A stretch of DNA of 64,000 nucleotides from Inia geoffrensis. Its lineage: Eukaryota > Chordata > Mammalia > Artiodactyla > Iniidae. Below the pieces are notes generated by a model. That model was not told the DNA's origin. It searched no databases and saw only the letters and a list, made by a program, of their open reading frames with translations. Position 1 is the stretch's first letter. Every line of letters starts with the position of its first letter. The translations under genes and the position numbers were made by a program. The stretch lies in NCBI GenBank assembly GCA_036417435.1, contig CM070900.1:36681496-36745495 (forward strand), written 5' to 3'. Of the stretch, positions 29,160 to 40,993 are shown in pieces.

Positions 29160-29690
29160 GATGAGGTCATTTTGGGGGAACTCAGGAGTTTGAAATCAGG
29201 GACTGGTATCAAAGGGAGACAGTGAAGTCTTGGGGGAGTTTGCTTAGTCTGCCCAGTAGGATGGACTTCTGTTGTTTTGCTGCCCAGTCCCTATTCCTCA
29301 TTTCCCATCTCACTTCTGGTCAAGTGGCTCTAGAGTGGCTGGTCCCACTCCCAGCTACAAAGGTGGGTCTGGGAGGCAAGGCCAGGGAGTGCTGGAAATG
29401 GAAGTGCTTCCCAGAAACTGGAAGAGTGTCAGCCTGGAGTTTCTGGGGACTATTGCACACAGACAACCCTGTCAAGGAAGCCAACCCAGGGGAAAGCTCT
29501 GCTAAGAGAAGGAGGATGTGGTGTCACCATCAAAGTGTCTGGATCTAGCTGGAACTTAATCCAGCCTGACCCTTGGACTTTTCTGTTATGTAAAAGACAA
29601 TAATATCCCTTTTGTCTTTCGGGCCAGTTTGACTTGGATTTCTGTCTCTTGCAACCAAAACATTTCTGACTATTATCCAGTATTAAGGAA
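29160..29690 (+). repeat. Old interspersed repeat (family A), sense
   Basis: CCAGCCTGACCCTTGGACTT, TTCTGTTATGTAAAAGACAA, TATCCCTTTTGTCTTTCGGG, CCAGTTTGACTTGGATTTCT and TCTTGCAACCAAAACATTTC. The same ordered motifs occur at 45730-45850, and in reverse at 15670. Start is approximate. Confidence 0.5.
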
Positions 29691-30849
29691 ATCTGATTCA
29701 AACAGATAAGTAGTTGCAAGAAGTAACGGTTTTAAAAGCAGTTCATCTTTGCAATATCAGGACATTCCTTCTAAAAAAAAAAAATAGGAGAAGCTTCATT
29801 CCAAATCTCTACCCACTCACCCATGAATGTTTAACCCAACAGCACAATTTTATATGATAGACTTAAAGGGCTAAAATTTAGTATATAGCACATTTGAGGA
29901 GATGTTTGTTTATTACATATTTTACAGTTGATTATATGTATTTAAAAATGAAATGATGAATTTTTTAAGCACTCAAGATGTCCTTTAAATCCCTTCGGTT
30001 GCCAGGATGTGGTTGAAAAACTATTGATAGAGCAGAACAGAAGCGGTCTATGAGAATATTCTAGGCCTCTGACAGTTGCCTTTTTAGCACCAGAATGAAA
30101 CTAACAATGCCACCTAAGAAATATTAATTCACTGACAAGTCCCACTTAGTTGTTCTGATTGAAGCCAGAGCAGTTCTGTAATCATCTGGTGGACTGGATG
30201 CAGGGTGGTGGGGGACATAACCACTGCCCATGCCTTCACCTTTCTTTCATTTCACTAACTCTCATGTCCCGTCCCAGGACAGGACACTCTTTCTGCCCCT
30301 GGGGGGTGAGGGTGGGTGGGTTTCTAGCAGCAAGAGCAAGTGACTAACTGGTGTGGCTCTGACCCAAACCCTGTGAATCTTCAAATAGGGGGTAAAAAGG
30401 CTGAATCTCTAGGGATGGGAACAACCTCATAACCTGTGAGATCGTTCAGAAATGTCCAATGGTAAATGGGTTCAGGTAGAGAAAGCCCCATGCTGTTCTC
30501 AGCTTTGCTATGTGATTAAACCCCCTCCTACCTGGCCGTGGAGGCAGGTGGTGCATCCTCCTCACATTCCCAGGGAAAGGCTAGAACCTGTCCGTCTCTT
30601 TCTTCCCTCCACCAGGTCTCTCTACACTCTCCTGTAGACAAAGTCTGGCTTCTCTGTTTCTCCTGATCAGTGGTCCTTCTCCTCATAGCACTTTCCTGCT
30701 ACTTAGCATCCCTACCCTGCCGAGATCTGCCTGCCCTCCTGACCCCTGGATCCTTGCTTACTGCTTTTGCTTCAGCAAAACTTAGCTCCCCTCTGTCCCA
30801 TGCCCTCCAGGTTTTGCTAGATGAGGGAAGTTAGTTCACAGTGCCTTCG
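29691..30849. other. Unassigned non-coding sequence, G-quadruplex motif at 30301-30320
   Basis: 29691-30150 is AT-rich and unassigned. 30301-30320 is six G, TGA, three G, T, three G, T, three G. 30500-30840 is pyrimidine-rich and unassigned. No splice-supported exon seen. Confidence 0.45.
30301..30320 (+). other. Strong G-quadruplex motif
   Basis: G6-TGA-G3-T-G3-T-G3: two one-base loops, a topology known to be very stable. Not in a recognised repeat. Confidence 0.85.
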
Positions 30850-31010
30850 CTGATATCATGACATTTGATGAGCACACCAATCCTGAAAGCAGGTAAGGCA
30901 ACTAGGATGGTTTTCCATCCTACCTTACAGGTGAGGAAATTGAGATTTTGACTCATAAGCCACAGAGCAGGGAAGTGAGAGAACTGACTCAAATCCCAAG
31001 TGTTATGATT
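30850..31010 (+). repeat. MIR fragment
   Basis: CACACCAATCCTGAAAGCAG, CCTACCTTACAGGTGAGGAA, ATTGAGATTTTGACTC and CAGGGAAGTGAGAGAACTGA resemble the MIR core to 3' region. Confidence 0.7.
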
Positions 31011-31079
31011 CCCACCCCCGCCATTAGTACAGGTAATAAGACACTAAGTACAAATAACCAGTTAATAGTCTATGTTTTT

Positions 31080-31150
31080 AGGATAGCTTTTTATAGTGAA
31101 ATGGTACTTTGCATACGGTTGGTAGTCAATAAATATTTCTTGTCTGATTC
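31080..31150 (+). repeat. L2 tail fragment
   Basis: TGCATACGGTTGGTAGTCAA followed by TAAATATTTCTTGTCTGATT matches the terminal L2 motif. Confidence 0.55.
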
Positions 31151-31174
31151 TAAAGATCGGCCACACCCTTAACT

Positions 31175-31770
31175 CATTAATTCAGTCACATAGCAAACTT
31201 TTATAGAGCATTTATAATATCCTAGGCACTGTAATAAGCACTGGGGAACCCAAAACCTGGCCCATCATCACCAGTCTTAAGGAGGCACTAATCTGTTCAG
31301 GGGATGGATGGGAGTGAATCCCAAAAAGAAGGAGGAATATTAATGGAGCTCCCAGGAGAGAGAAATAAATCCACCCCATTCCCCCATCTCTAGGGATGGT
31401 ATTGGTGACAAGGAACCAGGGGAGGAGTTCATGGAAAAGGTAACTTGTGAGTTATATTTGGAAGGAATTTTTGGAAGCAGAAAGGAAAATTCCTGGCAGT
31501 GGGCACAGCTTGAAAGAAGGAATGGAGGTGTGAAAGCACATGGGTGCTTTAGGGATGCAAGCAGCACAGAATGGCTACAGCACAGTGTATATGGAGATGG
31601 AGGGTGTGGGGTGGCAGAAAATAAAGCTGAAAACGTAAGTTGGAGTCTGAGTAAGAGGATAACTGAATGCCATGCTCATAATACAAGACTTGACCTCCTA
31701 GGCAATGAGACCATTAAAGCTTTGCTTATGGTCTGCTTTTCAGAAGTAGAAAGTGGGCATGATTCTATCT
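31175..31770 (-). repeat. L2 LINE 3' region (antisense), diverged
   Basis: CATTTATAATATCCTAGGCA with CTGTAATAAGCACTGGGGAA at the start, GTGGGCACAGCTTGAAAG mid-way, GAGATGGAGGGTGTGGGGTG, and CTCCTAGGCAATGAGACCAT near the end follow an antisense L2 order. Several segments are too diverged to place. Confidence 0.55.
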
Positions 31771-33910
31771 GTGCTTCAAAAAATAATAATTGTCCAGGTA
31801 GCAATATGAAGGTTATGTGAAAGACACAGTGAGTGGAAAGGAAGCATGTGCAGGGAGAGAGAGAAAATATGCCCCAAGTCATGTATGCAGTTACTTTCTT
31901 TGCCCACCAACCAGATAGCAAAGTAACTGAGGGGCTGGAAGTAACTGTGTGGTTAGATGTGCTGTTACCATCAGACCAGAGGCCCAGTGATACCACTCCT
32001 CCTTACACACAAGGGTCTAGGTTAAATGGGAAATGCATGTACCACTTGATTATTAGCTGGTCTTGGGCCTGACACCCCTGCGCAAGCTCTTTGACAAATC
32101 GGGCTGGAACATTGAGCTTAGGCTCAAGACCATAGCTTTCTAGCACACATACAAGGACTTTGCCTACTGTTACTGGGATCCAATTAGCCTCCTCAAATAG
32201 GATCCATTAGATAATTCTTTTCTCCTGGAAAAAGGTGGACAGGGAGGTGCTGGGAGAAAAAGGCTAAGACCTTCTCCTTCCCTCCTCCCCCCAAACCAGT
32301 AAAACCAGTGTTCTAAAAAGGTTTGACATTTTTATTTTTGCAAAATATAGCTGGAAGCAGTGTTTGTAAGAACAGCAACAAAACCTTTGTTGCACAAGCT
32401 TTTCTTTTTCTTTTAAAATAAAGATACAGAAGTTTCTCTCCATTAATGCACATACCCCACCCCCAAAAAAAGAGAAATTGTCTCCTTGAGGCGAATATTA
32501 TTTTCGGGGTTCCTGAAGACTATGAGATGAAATAAATATAAAATCATGACAACCCATGCTGTTGGCTCAGCGTATGAGTTCATGGAAAGCAGGAGCAATG
32601 ATTGCCACTTTGGACGGTGTCTAATGCAGTCAAGAAAAAATGGAACTTCTTTTATAATAGCATTTGCATGTCTATAATTATGAATATGTGAGTAGAGGAT
32701 TCCACTCTTGTTGTGGTGACCTCTGGAAGTCTCAAATTCAAAGGCATGGTGATTCAAACACCAGGGATGCTTACTGCTATCTTAAGATTAATTAAAAGAA
32801 GCTGGGAGTTCTTGGGGAGTTCTTCCTGGGGAGAACTTGGGGAGTTCTTCTTGGGGAGTCAGGTCTTAAGACACTAGAGGTGGGAGGGATTTTAAATCTG
32901 TAGTCCAACTTCCTCCCACTATGGGATTCTTTGATCTCTTTTCAGCTCTGCTCATTGCTAAATGTTTTAAAATGATCTCTTATGTTGAGGTAAACCCTGT
33001 TGTGAAGAAATATAGACCCATCTTGCCAGAGCATACCGACTGTTTCCACCCCCAGAGACAGAAAGTGGGGTTGGGTCGATCATGAGGCAGGCACTTGTGG
33101 GATACATTTGGTGGTCTTCCATGCATAAGGGAGAAGCCAGGTCTGGACAGGGTCCTGTGATCAAAGGAGGACTCAAGGGTTCTAGAGGATTTGGGAAGAT
33201 GAGAGTGATCTCATGGTGATAGAATCATTTTGAATTTACCCCAATCTCCACATAAAAACAGAGCAAATACATAACAAAATCAAACCAGAATTAGATGGTG
33301 TTCCCACGAATCCCAAAATATACGCTACAGGGACAAAGCAGCAACTGCTCCCAGGCTCACATGGTATCAGTGCCTGTTGGTGAGGAAGGAAAAACGCGAT
33401 AGGGTATCTGACAGCCCTGAGAATAGGAGAAATCCAACATGGGCAGCAGGTACTTACTGGAAAACACATGAACCAATCTGACAGTGGCAGCTGAACCTGG
33501 GAGGATTTTGCCCAAGCCAGCAGTGGAGGAGTACAAGGGGTCCAGAGACAGGCTGGAGGGCTGGAGCAGTCTAGCCATCATGGGCCCCCAAAATTGACCA
33601 CCAGGGATCCCCTTCCAGGACAGGGACCCACATTAGAGAGAAACTGCTGGGAGGAGAACAAGAATTGAGCAGGAAATGGACAACAGAGATGAAAAAAAAG
33701 AAGTCTAGTTAAAAGTTGGGGGTGAGGAAAGAGTTGGGAAACCTCAGAAAACAAGCTAGAAAAATTGTAAGAGAAAGAACTGGAAGTGGAGGCGAAGAGG
33801 GGGCAGAAGCCTATAGATTAAAAGAAACAGAAAGCATCCTAATGAATAAGCAAAGCTAGCTATACTGTCTAGGGATGCACAATGGGTTAGAAAACTAAAA
33901 GGAAATTCAA
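31771..33910. other. Unassigned sequence; candidate conserved segment 32290-32760
   Basis: 32290-32760 is repeat-free to my eye, with ATTAATGCACAT (32442), GCATTTGCATGTCTATAATTATG (octamer-like ATTTGCAT and a homeodomain core, about 32660) and few low-complexity runs. 32811-32860 is a 25-base tandem pair. 33200-33750 may be a very old L1 5' UTR but is too diverged to call. Confidence 0.35.
32811..32860. repeat. 25-base tandem duplication
   Basis: Units 32811-32835 and 32836-32860 (CTTGGGGAGTTCTTCCTGGG type) match at 22 of 25 positions. A partial unit (GGGAGTT) precedes them. Confidence 0.85.
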
Positions 33911-33920
33911 CAAAATTATT

Positions 33921-34298
33921 GCAATGGACGAAATGTTTGTATCTCAACCTCCCCCCCTTTCCAATTCCTATGTTGAAACGTTACCTGGCAATGTGATGGT
34001 ATAAGAAGGTGTGGCCTTTGATACATGGTTAGGTCATGACGGTGGAACCCTCATGAATGAGATTGGTGGCCTATGAAAAGGATCCCAGAGAGCTCTCTTG
34101 CTCTCTTTCCACCATGCAAGGACACAACAGGAAGTTAACAATTTGCACCCTGGAAGAGGGCCCTCTCCAGAACCCTACCATGCTGGCACCCTGATCTCAG
34201 ACTTCCAGCCTCCAGAACCATAAGAAATAAATTTCTGTTGTTTATAAGCCACCCAATCTGTAGCATTTTGTTATAGCAGCCTGAACTGACTTAAGACA
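33921..34298 (+). mobile_element. MaLR LTR (MLT1/MST-like), nearly complete
   Basis: ATGGACGAAATGTTTGTATC, TTCCTATGTTGAAACGTTAC, AATGTGATGGTATAAGAAGG, CATGAATGAGATTGGTGGCC, GAGCTCTCTTGCTCTCTTTC, CAGCCTCCAGAACCATAAGA, TTTCTGTTGTTTATAAGCCA, then GTTATAGCAGCCTGAACTGA. Classic order of this ERVL-MaLR LTR. No internal sequence beside it. Confidence 0.93.
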
Positions 34299-34489
34299 GG
34301 TATTTCCACAGAAGTCAAGATCACAGTTACTTTCGGTGGGAATCTGTGATTGGATGGGGCCTGTAGTGCTTTATTTATTTTATTTATATCTGTGCTTTGT
34401 TTTACCATAAACAAGTAATAAAAGGAGAGAAGGATTAGGGGACCTGAGGTTCCAACTAAATGCTGAACATTAATACTAAAGCCGATGTA

Positions 34490-34890
34490 ATTCTAGCTCA
34501 TATCTATTCAACATGTTCTCATACGCAAGGTGCTCCGCTAAGTACTTCACCACAGTGGTTATGTGCGCTGCGTCTAGATCAAGTGGCTTGGTTAGTTTCC
34601 TATACTAGCTGTGTGACTTAAGACAAGTAATTAATTCTCTTTGAGCCTCTGTATCCTCATCTGTAAAATGGGATAACAGTAGTATATCTCTCATAAGGCT
34701 GTTGGGATAAGTGAGTTTTGCTTGTAAAGCCCTTAACACAGTGCCTAATTCATAGAACATGCTCCATCAATCGTAACCATTGCTACACCCCAATGAGGTT
34801 GCTGTTATTACTCTCATATTATGGGTGAAAAAATTAAGACTCAGAGAGGTTAAGTCATAGAATTATTCAGTGTTGAAGCTAGGCTCTCAA
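34490..34890. repeat. Three MIR fragments, sense-antisense-sense
   Basis: 34490-34560 sense (TCTCATACGCAAGGTGCTCC, GCTAAGTACTTCAC); 34570-34785 antisense (GTGACTTAAGACAAGTAATT, GAGCCTCTGTATCCTCATCT, GTAAAATGGGATAACAGTAG); 34785-34885 sense (TTATGGGTGAAAAAATTAAG, ACTCAGAGAGGTTAAGTCAT). Facing pieces can fold back. Confidence 0.75.
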
Positions 34891-35525
34891 CCTTTTCCTT
34901 TTGCTTTCCCAACTCATTAACTTCCTTCAAAAGAAAGATAGCGAAATGGCAAATGACAGCGACCTGGCCTGGTTCCACAGCTCTGTTTTGAAGGATATCT
35001 GGGGTCTTGTTCCCTCCCTTGCCCTAACACATGATGTTGCAATTTCACTACAAGACAGAGAATCCAGCAGCGCTGTCTGAAGCACGTCTTTCTGAAGCAA
35101 TCTTGGAAAAGGGAGTAAGGGCGAGAAGGATGCAGGGCTATGCGCCCCCTTCAGCAGAGCCATAAACAATCCCCCATTCCCAGAAGGGGTCAGGAGCCCA
35201 GCGAGGCAGCTGGCTGGATGCGTCACACACATCATGCCGAAAGAGAAAATAAGCGGCATTCCTCAGTGCTAAAGTTTAAGCATAAAAAAGGAGCAAGTAG
35301 TTTTCATGATAATTACCAAATATTAGAAATGTATTGTTCCTTTCCCACTCCCAAGACACTTATAGGAGCTCCAGCTGTGCTAATAATGTTACATGTACCA
35401 CTTCTGGGGCCAGAAGTATTGTTCCAAGACAAAGGCTCTTCATCTGTGTTTGTTTTTGTTTTCCATCAACACTTGAAACCTAGTTCACCTAGATTTTCTT
35501 AGGGCTCTGTGTTTTGTTTGGTAAA
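34891..35525. other. Unassigned non-coding sequence
   Basis: No family recognised. Confidence 0.4.
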
Positions 35526-35585
35526 ACAAACAAACAAACAAACAGCATTTGGAGTTAAGATCTTAGTTTGGAGTTAAGGTCTTAA
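35526..35585. repeat. CAAA microsatellite and adjacent 19-base duplication
   Basis: About four to five CAAA units at 35526-35543. Then TTTGGAGTTAAGATCTTAG at 35548-35566 is repeated as TTTGGAGTTAAGGTCTTAA at 35567-35585 (17 of 19). Confidence 0.85.
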
Positions 35586-35690
35586 TTTCTCTGATCCCCA
35601 TCTATCAGAAGGGGGAGTAATATTTACATGATAGAACTGACCGGAAGAGCCTAGCATATAGCTTGGCATATAGTAGACACCATAAATGAA
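35586..35690 (-). repeat. MIR fragment (antisense)
   Basis: CTCTGATCCCCATCTATCAG, GGGAGTAATATTTACATGAT and TATAGCTTGGCATATAGTAG resemble the antisense MIR 3'-to-core path. Confidence 0.6.
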
Positions 35691-35823
35691 GGTGCCTCCC
35701 TCACTCCCATGCCAGCACACCTTGAAAACAAGAGCAAGTATGGCAGATACGTAGCACATGTGCTTCTTTCCCCTATGGTATCCAGGGTAGACATTATTAA
35801 TTGATCACAATATTCTTTCCTGC

Positions 35824-36320
35824 TTGGATTAGTTTGCTATTGCTGTGGTAGCAACTTACCACAAACTTAATGGATTAAAACAGCACAACTTTATTACCTT
35901 ACAGTTCTATAGGTCTGAAGTCCAACAGTTCTCACTGGACTAAACTCAGTTTTGGCAGGGTTGTTTTCGTTTTTGGAAACGCAAGGGGAGAATTCATTTC
36001 CTGGCCTTTTCCAACTTCTAGAAGCCTCTCTCCAGTCCACGAACATAGCTCCCTATCTCTCGGAATCAGCAACAAGGCATCAAATGCTTCTCATGCTGCT
36101 ATCACTCTCTGACCATAGCCAGGAAATATTCTCCATTTTTAAGGACCCATCTGATTAGATTGGGCCCACCAAATAATCCAGGGTTATCTCCCCATCTCAA
36201 GATCCATAACCTTCATCAGTCAGCAAAGTCAGGAGTTGCCATGTCAGGAAGCATAGTACATGTTTCTGGGATTAGGATGAGGACATCTTTGGGGGCTACT
36301 GTTCTACTTACCCCACTTCT
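35824..36320 (-). mobile_element. MaLR-type LTR (antisense)
   Basis: GGATTAGTTTGCTATTGCTG, TTACCACAAACTTAATGGAT, AACAGCACAACTTTATTACC, TTACAGTTCTATAGGTCTGA, then ATTAGATTGGGCCCACCAAA and TCTCCCCATCTCAAGATCCA. Reverse complement of the MLT1/MST series. Internal retroviral genes absent. Confidence 0.8.
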
Positions 36321-36708
36321 CAATGCACTGCAGCCACTACCTATGGATTAGAATTTGACCTGTGAGATCAAATCTATTTATCCTGTGAGATCAAAGTTGT
36401 CCCTACTTTAGAGATTCACCAGGAAAGAAAGAAAAAAAAAAAAAGCAAAGCCAATCAGGGGATAACTGGTATCAAAAGAAAGTACCTACCACATGCTAAA
36501 TACTTAAAAAAAAAAAAAAATCTGCCTGGATTCTCTTACTGCCACAGTCAGGAGTAGAAGCAGTAGCAGACCAGTCCTCAGCAGCTACAGAAGGGGGCGT
36601 GTTCTTTTGGGGCTGCCTTTCTACCACTGGGGTCCTAGAGTGCCACCTCCAGGTCTCAGCTTGGGGTCCCCTTCATGTGGGGTCATGCATGGTTGCACAT
36701 TGGCCTAA
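36321..36708. other. Unassigned sequence with A-rich tracts
   Basis: A-runs at 36430-36444 and 36507-36521. No family assigned. Confidence 0.4.
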
Positions 36709-39050
36709 ACTTTTTTAAAAACAGCTTCACTGAGGTATAAATGACATATAACAATCTGTACATGTTCAAAGTGTACAAAGTGATATGTTTTGACATGTCT
36801 ATACCTGTGAAACTATTCCTTTATTCAGAATTATGAACATATCCATCCTTACCAAAGTCTGCTTGTGCCCCTTTGGTATCCCTCCCTATCTCCACCTGTT
36901 CCCAGATAACCACTGATCTGCTACTGTCACTATACATTAGTTTCCATTTTCTAGAATTTTATATAAATGATATCATATAATAAGTACCCTTTTTTGGCCT
37001 GGTTTCTTATAGTTAGTGTAACGATTTTGAGATTCATCCATGTTGTATGTATCAATAGTTCACTGTTTTTACTGCTGAGTAGCATTTCAATGTAAACTGC
37101 AATTTGTTTATCTTTTCACCAACTATCAGAAATTTTCAGTTTTTGGCTATTACAAATAAACTCTTATGAATATTCAGGTACAAGTCTTTGTATTGGGCAT
37201 ACACTTTCATTTTTCTTGGGTAAATATCTAGGAGTGCAATCACTGGGTCATACAGTAGGTGTATGTTTAACTTTATAAGAAACTGCCAAACTGTTTTTCA
37301 AAATGGTTGTACCATTTTATATCCTCATCAGCAGTGTATAAGAGCTTCAGTACTTCCATGTCCTTGGCAGTACTTAGTATGGTTAGTCTTTTTAGTTTGG
37401 GCCATTCTAATGGGTGTATGGCAGTATCTCATTGTTTTATTTGCATTTACTTAATGACAATGATGTTGAGCATCTTTGTAATTTGCTTATCTGCCATCCA
37501 TGTATCTTCTTTGGTGAAGTGTAAGTTCAATCTTTTATCCATTTTAAAAATTAGATTGTTTTCTTATTATTGGGTTTTAGAGTTCTTTATATATTCTGAA
37601 TACAATTCTCTTGACACATATATGATTTACAAATATTGTCTCTCATTTTGTGGTTTGTCTTTCCATTCTCTTAACAGTGTAACTGAAAGAGGAGAAGTTC
37701 TTAATTCTGATGTAGTATAAGATACTGGTTTTTCTTCGTGAATTGTGCTTTGTGTTAGATTTAAGAAATCTTGCCCAAACCTGCGTCATAAAGATTTACT
37801 CCTATGTTTTCTTCTAGGAGTTTTATAGCTTCAGGTTTTACATTTAGGTCTATGATCCATTTTGAGTTAATTTTTGTATATGGTGCAATGTCTGAATTAA
37901 AGTTCTGTCTCCCTAACCCCGTACTCATATTCAACTGGTCTAGCACTATTTGTTGAAAAGACTTTGCTTTCTCCACTAAACTGCTTCTGCACATTTACTG
38001 AAAAACAGTTGTCCATATGTCTCTGGATCTATTTCTGGACTCTCTATTCTGATCCATTCATTTATTTATCATGACACTAACATCACACTGATGGTTAGTG
38101 TGTATCTTTATAATAAGTGTTGAAATTAGGTAGTGATTCATCTGTAATGGTGGGCTCATAGAATGAATTGATCAGTATTCCTTCTTCTTCGATTTTTTCA
38201 GAGTTTGTATATTATTTCCTTCTTAAATATTTGATAGAATTCCCCAAGGAAACTGCCAAATCCTTGAGTTTTGGTTTTTTTCTGAGAAAGTTGTTAACTA
38301 CAAATCCAGGTTATTTCTTCTTGAGTGAACTATGGTAGATTATGTCTTTCAAGGAATTTGTCCATTTCATTGGTCAAATTTATATGCATTTATTAGTTAT
38401 TTTATAGGCATGTTCATAATATCCTTTTATTATTGCTTTAATATCCATAGAATCTGTAGGGTTGTTACTTTTTTCATTCAAGATATTTAGCAATGTATGT
38501 CTTCTCTCTTTTATCCTATTCAATTTGGTTAGAGGTTTATAAATTTTATTGATCTCAAAGAATCAGCTTCTGATTTTAACAATTTTCTTCATTGTTTTTC
38601 TGTCTCACTGACATGTTCATTTTTATTTATTATTTCCTTTCTTCTGCTTACATTGGCTTTAACTTACTCTTCTTTTTCTAGTTTCTTAAAGTGGGAGCTC
38701 ATATCATTGATTTGAGACCTTTCTTCTTTAAAGCATAGGCATTTTAGTGCTATAAATTTCCCCCTAAGCACTGCTTTAGCAGCTTCCTGTAAATTCTGAT
38801 ATGCTATGTTTTTGTTTTCATTCAGTTAAAAAGACTTTATTTCCCTTTTGATTTCTTCTTTAACTCAAGGGTTATTAAGAAGTATTTTATATAATTTCCA
38901 AATCCTTGGGGATTTTATAGATAGCTGTTATTGATCTCTAATTTAATTCCATTTTGTTCAGAAAATATACTTGGTATGATTTGAATCCTTTTAAATGTAT
39001 TAAGACTTGTTTTTTGTCCCAGAATACGGCCTATTTTTGTAAATATTCCA
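36709..39050 (-). mobile_element. Old L1 (antisense) with 3' UTR and degenerate ORF2
   Basis: Begins with the antisense 3' UTR (CTTCACTGAGGTATAAATGA, GTTCAAAGTGTACAAAGTGA, TTTTGACATGTCTATACCTG) and continues through antisense ORF2 (AGTAGCATTTCAATGTAAAC, TAAATATCTAGGAGTGCAAT, ATTGCTTTAATATCC). More diverged than the L1s at 40689 and 57640, so older. No target duplication recognised. Confidence 0.88.
37761..37994 (-). pseudogene. L1 ORF2 fragment in the old L1
   Basis: Open frame includes [20 protein letters not shown] and [20 protein letters not shown], which is the ORF2 segment after the reverse transcriptase. Flanked by stops; non-functional. Confidence 0.85.
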
Positions 39051-39054
39051 AAGA

Positions 39055-39290
39055 GTATTGAGCACTTTAAATATTTTTTCATATATAATCTTCACAACAA
39101 TGCTTCTTGTTTTATCTCCATTTTAATGAAGAGGAAATAGGTGATACTTGATATTTGTTTTAAAGAGAAAAGGCTGAGGGTTAATCAATTTAAATAACAA
39201 TTTAAGGCCAGACAGCCATTAAGTAGTAGAACCAGGATATGCTCCCAGGTCTGACACCAAAGCCAAGCTATTGGTATCACTCTTGTATAA
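39055..39290 (+). repeat. MIR fragment
   Basis: ATAATCTTCACAACAATGCT, TTTATCTCCATTTTAATGAA, GAGGAAATAGGTGATACTTG, then GACAGCCATTAAGTAGTAGA and ACCAGGATATGCTCCCAGGT. An insertion separates the two halves. Confidence 0.75.
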
Positions 39291-40670
39291 TTCCTCCATG
39301 CCTATCCCTCATTCTGATAGGCAGGGAGAACCACCTGTGGTCAAGAGGCTGAGTAGAGAAGTCAGTTTCCTCTTTCTGAAAGTGTGGGGATCTATCTCCT
39401 CAATTGCTCTTTCCTAGCATAAACACAATTGCTTCAACTGTTGATGCAAACATAAAGGTGGGTTCTGTCTGATGGTAAGAAATGCCCCAACCCACAACTG
39501 CTAATCTGAGTCAGAACCTTGCTACTGAGCCCTGCTGCTGACTGATACTCAATCACTAGGTCATTCCAATAACACCCAAAACCAAAGACTGACATCAGGT
39601 GCTTTTGCCTCTTCCCAGCAGACAGCAGGGGATGGCTGATTATCATTCAGAACCAATGATAACTCAGGAAGCCTCTGCACTAACAGACTCTATTTATATG
39701 TTTCTTGAATTCGCATAATAGTCTTCAAGTCAACCTGGGTGGAAATGACTATTTCCTTACTCCTTTCTCGAATTTAACTGTCAGGTATCAAAGGCATGAT
39801 CTTATTGCTAGTAAATGTGATTACAGTTCTTGTTCACTGGGACTGATGCCAATTTGGGACCTATAATTCAATTCAACAAAAGAGTTTTTGATCAACTGCA
39901 GCTCCAATTATCTAAGTGATCCAGTCCCTTTCTTCCTCCTATTACCACAGTCATTTGACTGGCCTGTTAATGATCTTTTTGGCTGCATCCATGGCCCTGC
40001 ACAATGGTTATTTGAATAGATGTCTTCCAGGAGTTTATTCGTCTTACAAAGTCAATTTAACTTACACAATTATTTGCAGGATCCCAAATTGTCCATAATT
40101 GACTGCTTCCTAATGCCAATTAGCCTAAAATCTGAAAGGAAAAGAGTGTGCTGCCTAAGTGAGCTATCCATTCCGAGTGCCATTTCTTCACCACTTGAAA
40201 TGCTAAATGGTCAGCCCCAAAGGAAGGAAAAGAACTCCTGGGGATCTTCTTTGAGTACCTAAGCATCTAACCTTTCACTGAAGGAGACTGGCTTCTACAT
40301 GCTAATTATTAGCCTGCAGATTACTAAGGAGTTAAAACTCTTTGGTAAGAGTATGCAGTCCCCAAAAGTTAACCTGTGGTGTGCAGTATGTGATTTTTTT
40401 AAATTTCTTCTGATGAGTGATGTAAGGGATGTAGAATGGAAGAGTTCTGCAGCAACCTCAAAGCCTAAAGCAGCCACTATTCTGGTTGATAGATAATGTC
40501 TAGTTGATAGATAACCGCTTAAGTCTCTACTTTCTCCTAAATGGAAACTGCATGGTTAAAGAAATCTTTCCATAACATTCTGCAAACCTTTGACAAACTA
40601 CTATAGTTAGAAATAGCAAATCAGTTTTAACTTATGTGTCAACTGATTGGCTGGCCTTAGATTCTTGGGA
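39291..40670. other. Unassigned non-coding sequence
   Basis: Repeat-poor to my eye; no coding exon recognised. Short ORFs (39434-39646, 39916-40098, 40299-40496) lack domains. Confidence 0.4.
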
Positions 40671-40784
40671 TTCTGAGACCACAATCTTTTTTTAAATGAA
40701 ACATAGTTGATTTACAATATTATTAGTTTCAGTCAGCATAGTGACTTAGTATTTTTATAGGTTATATTCTATTAAAAGTTATTA

Positions 40785-40993
40785 CAGGGGATTCTCTGGT
40801 GGCTCAGTGGCTGACAGTCCACCTGCTGATGCAGGGGACGCGGGTTCATGCCCCGGTCCGGGAAGATCCCACATGCCGCGGAGTGGCTGGGCCCATGAGC
40901 CATGGCCACTGAGCCTGTGCGTCCTGAGCCTGTGCTCCGCAACGGGAGAGGCCACGACCGTGAGAGGCCCGCATACCGCAAAAAGAAAAAAAA
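40785..40993 (+). mobile_element. CHR-2-like SINE in the L1 3' UTR
   Basis: GGGGATTCTCTGGTGGCTCA head (diverged), GGGTTCATGCCCCGGTCCGG, body GGAGTGGCTGGGCCCATGAG, end GAGAGGCCCGCATACCGC. AAAAGTTATTA at 40774-40784 and 40994-41004 is the target duplication. Confidence 0.95.

Noticed and set aside
33200..33750. Ancient L1 5' UTR
   Set aside because: A few resemblances (CTACAGGGACAAAGCAGCAA) but no adjoining ORF1; left unassigned.
36709..39050. Endogenous retrovirus coding region
   Set aside because: The long AT-rich antisense segment matches L1, with no gag, pol or env order. The only retroviral-type sequences here are solo MaLR-type LTRs.
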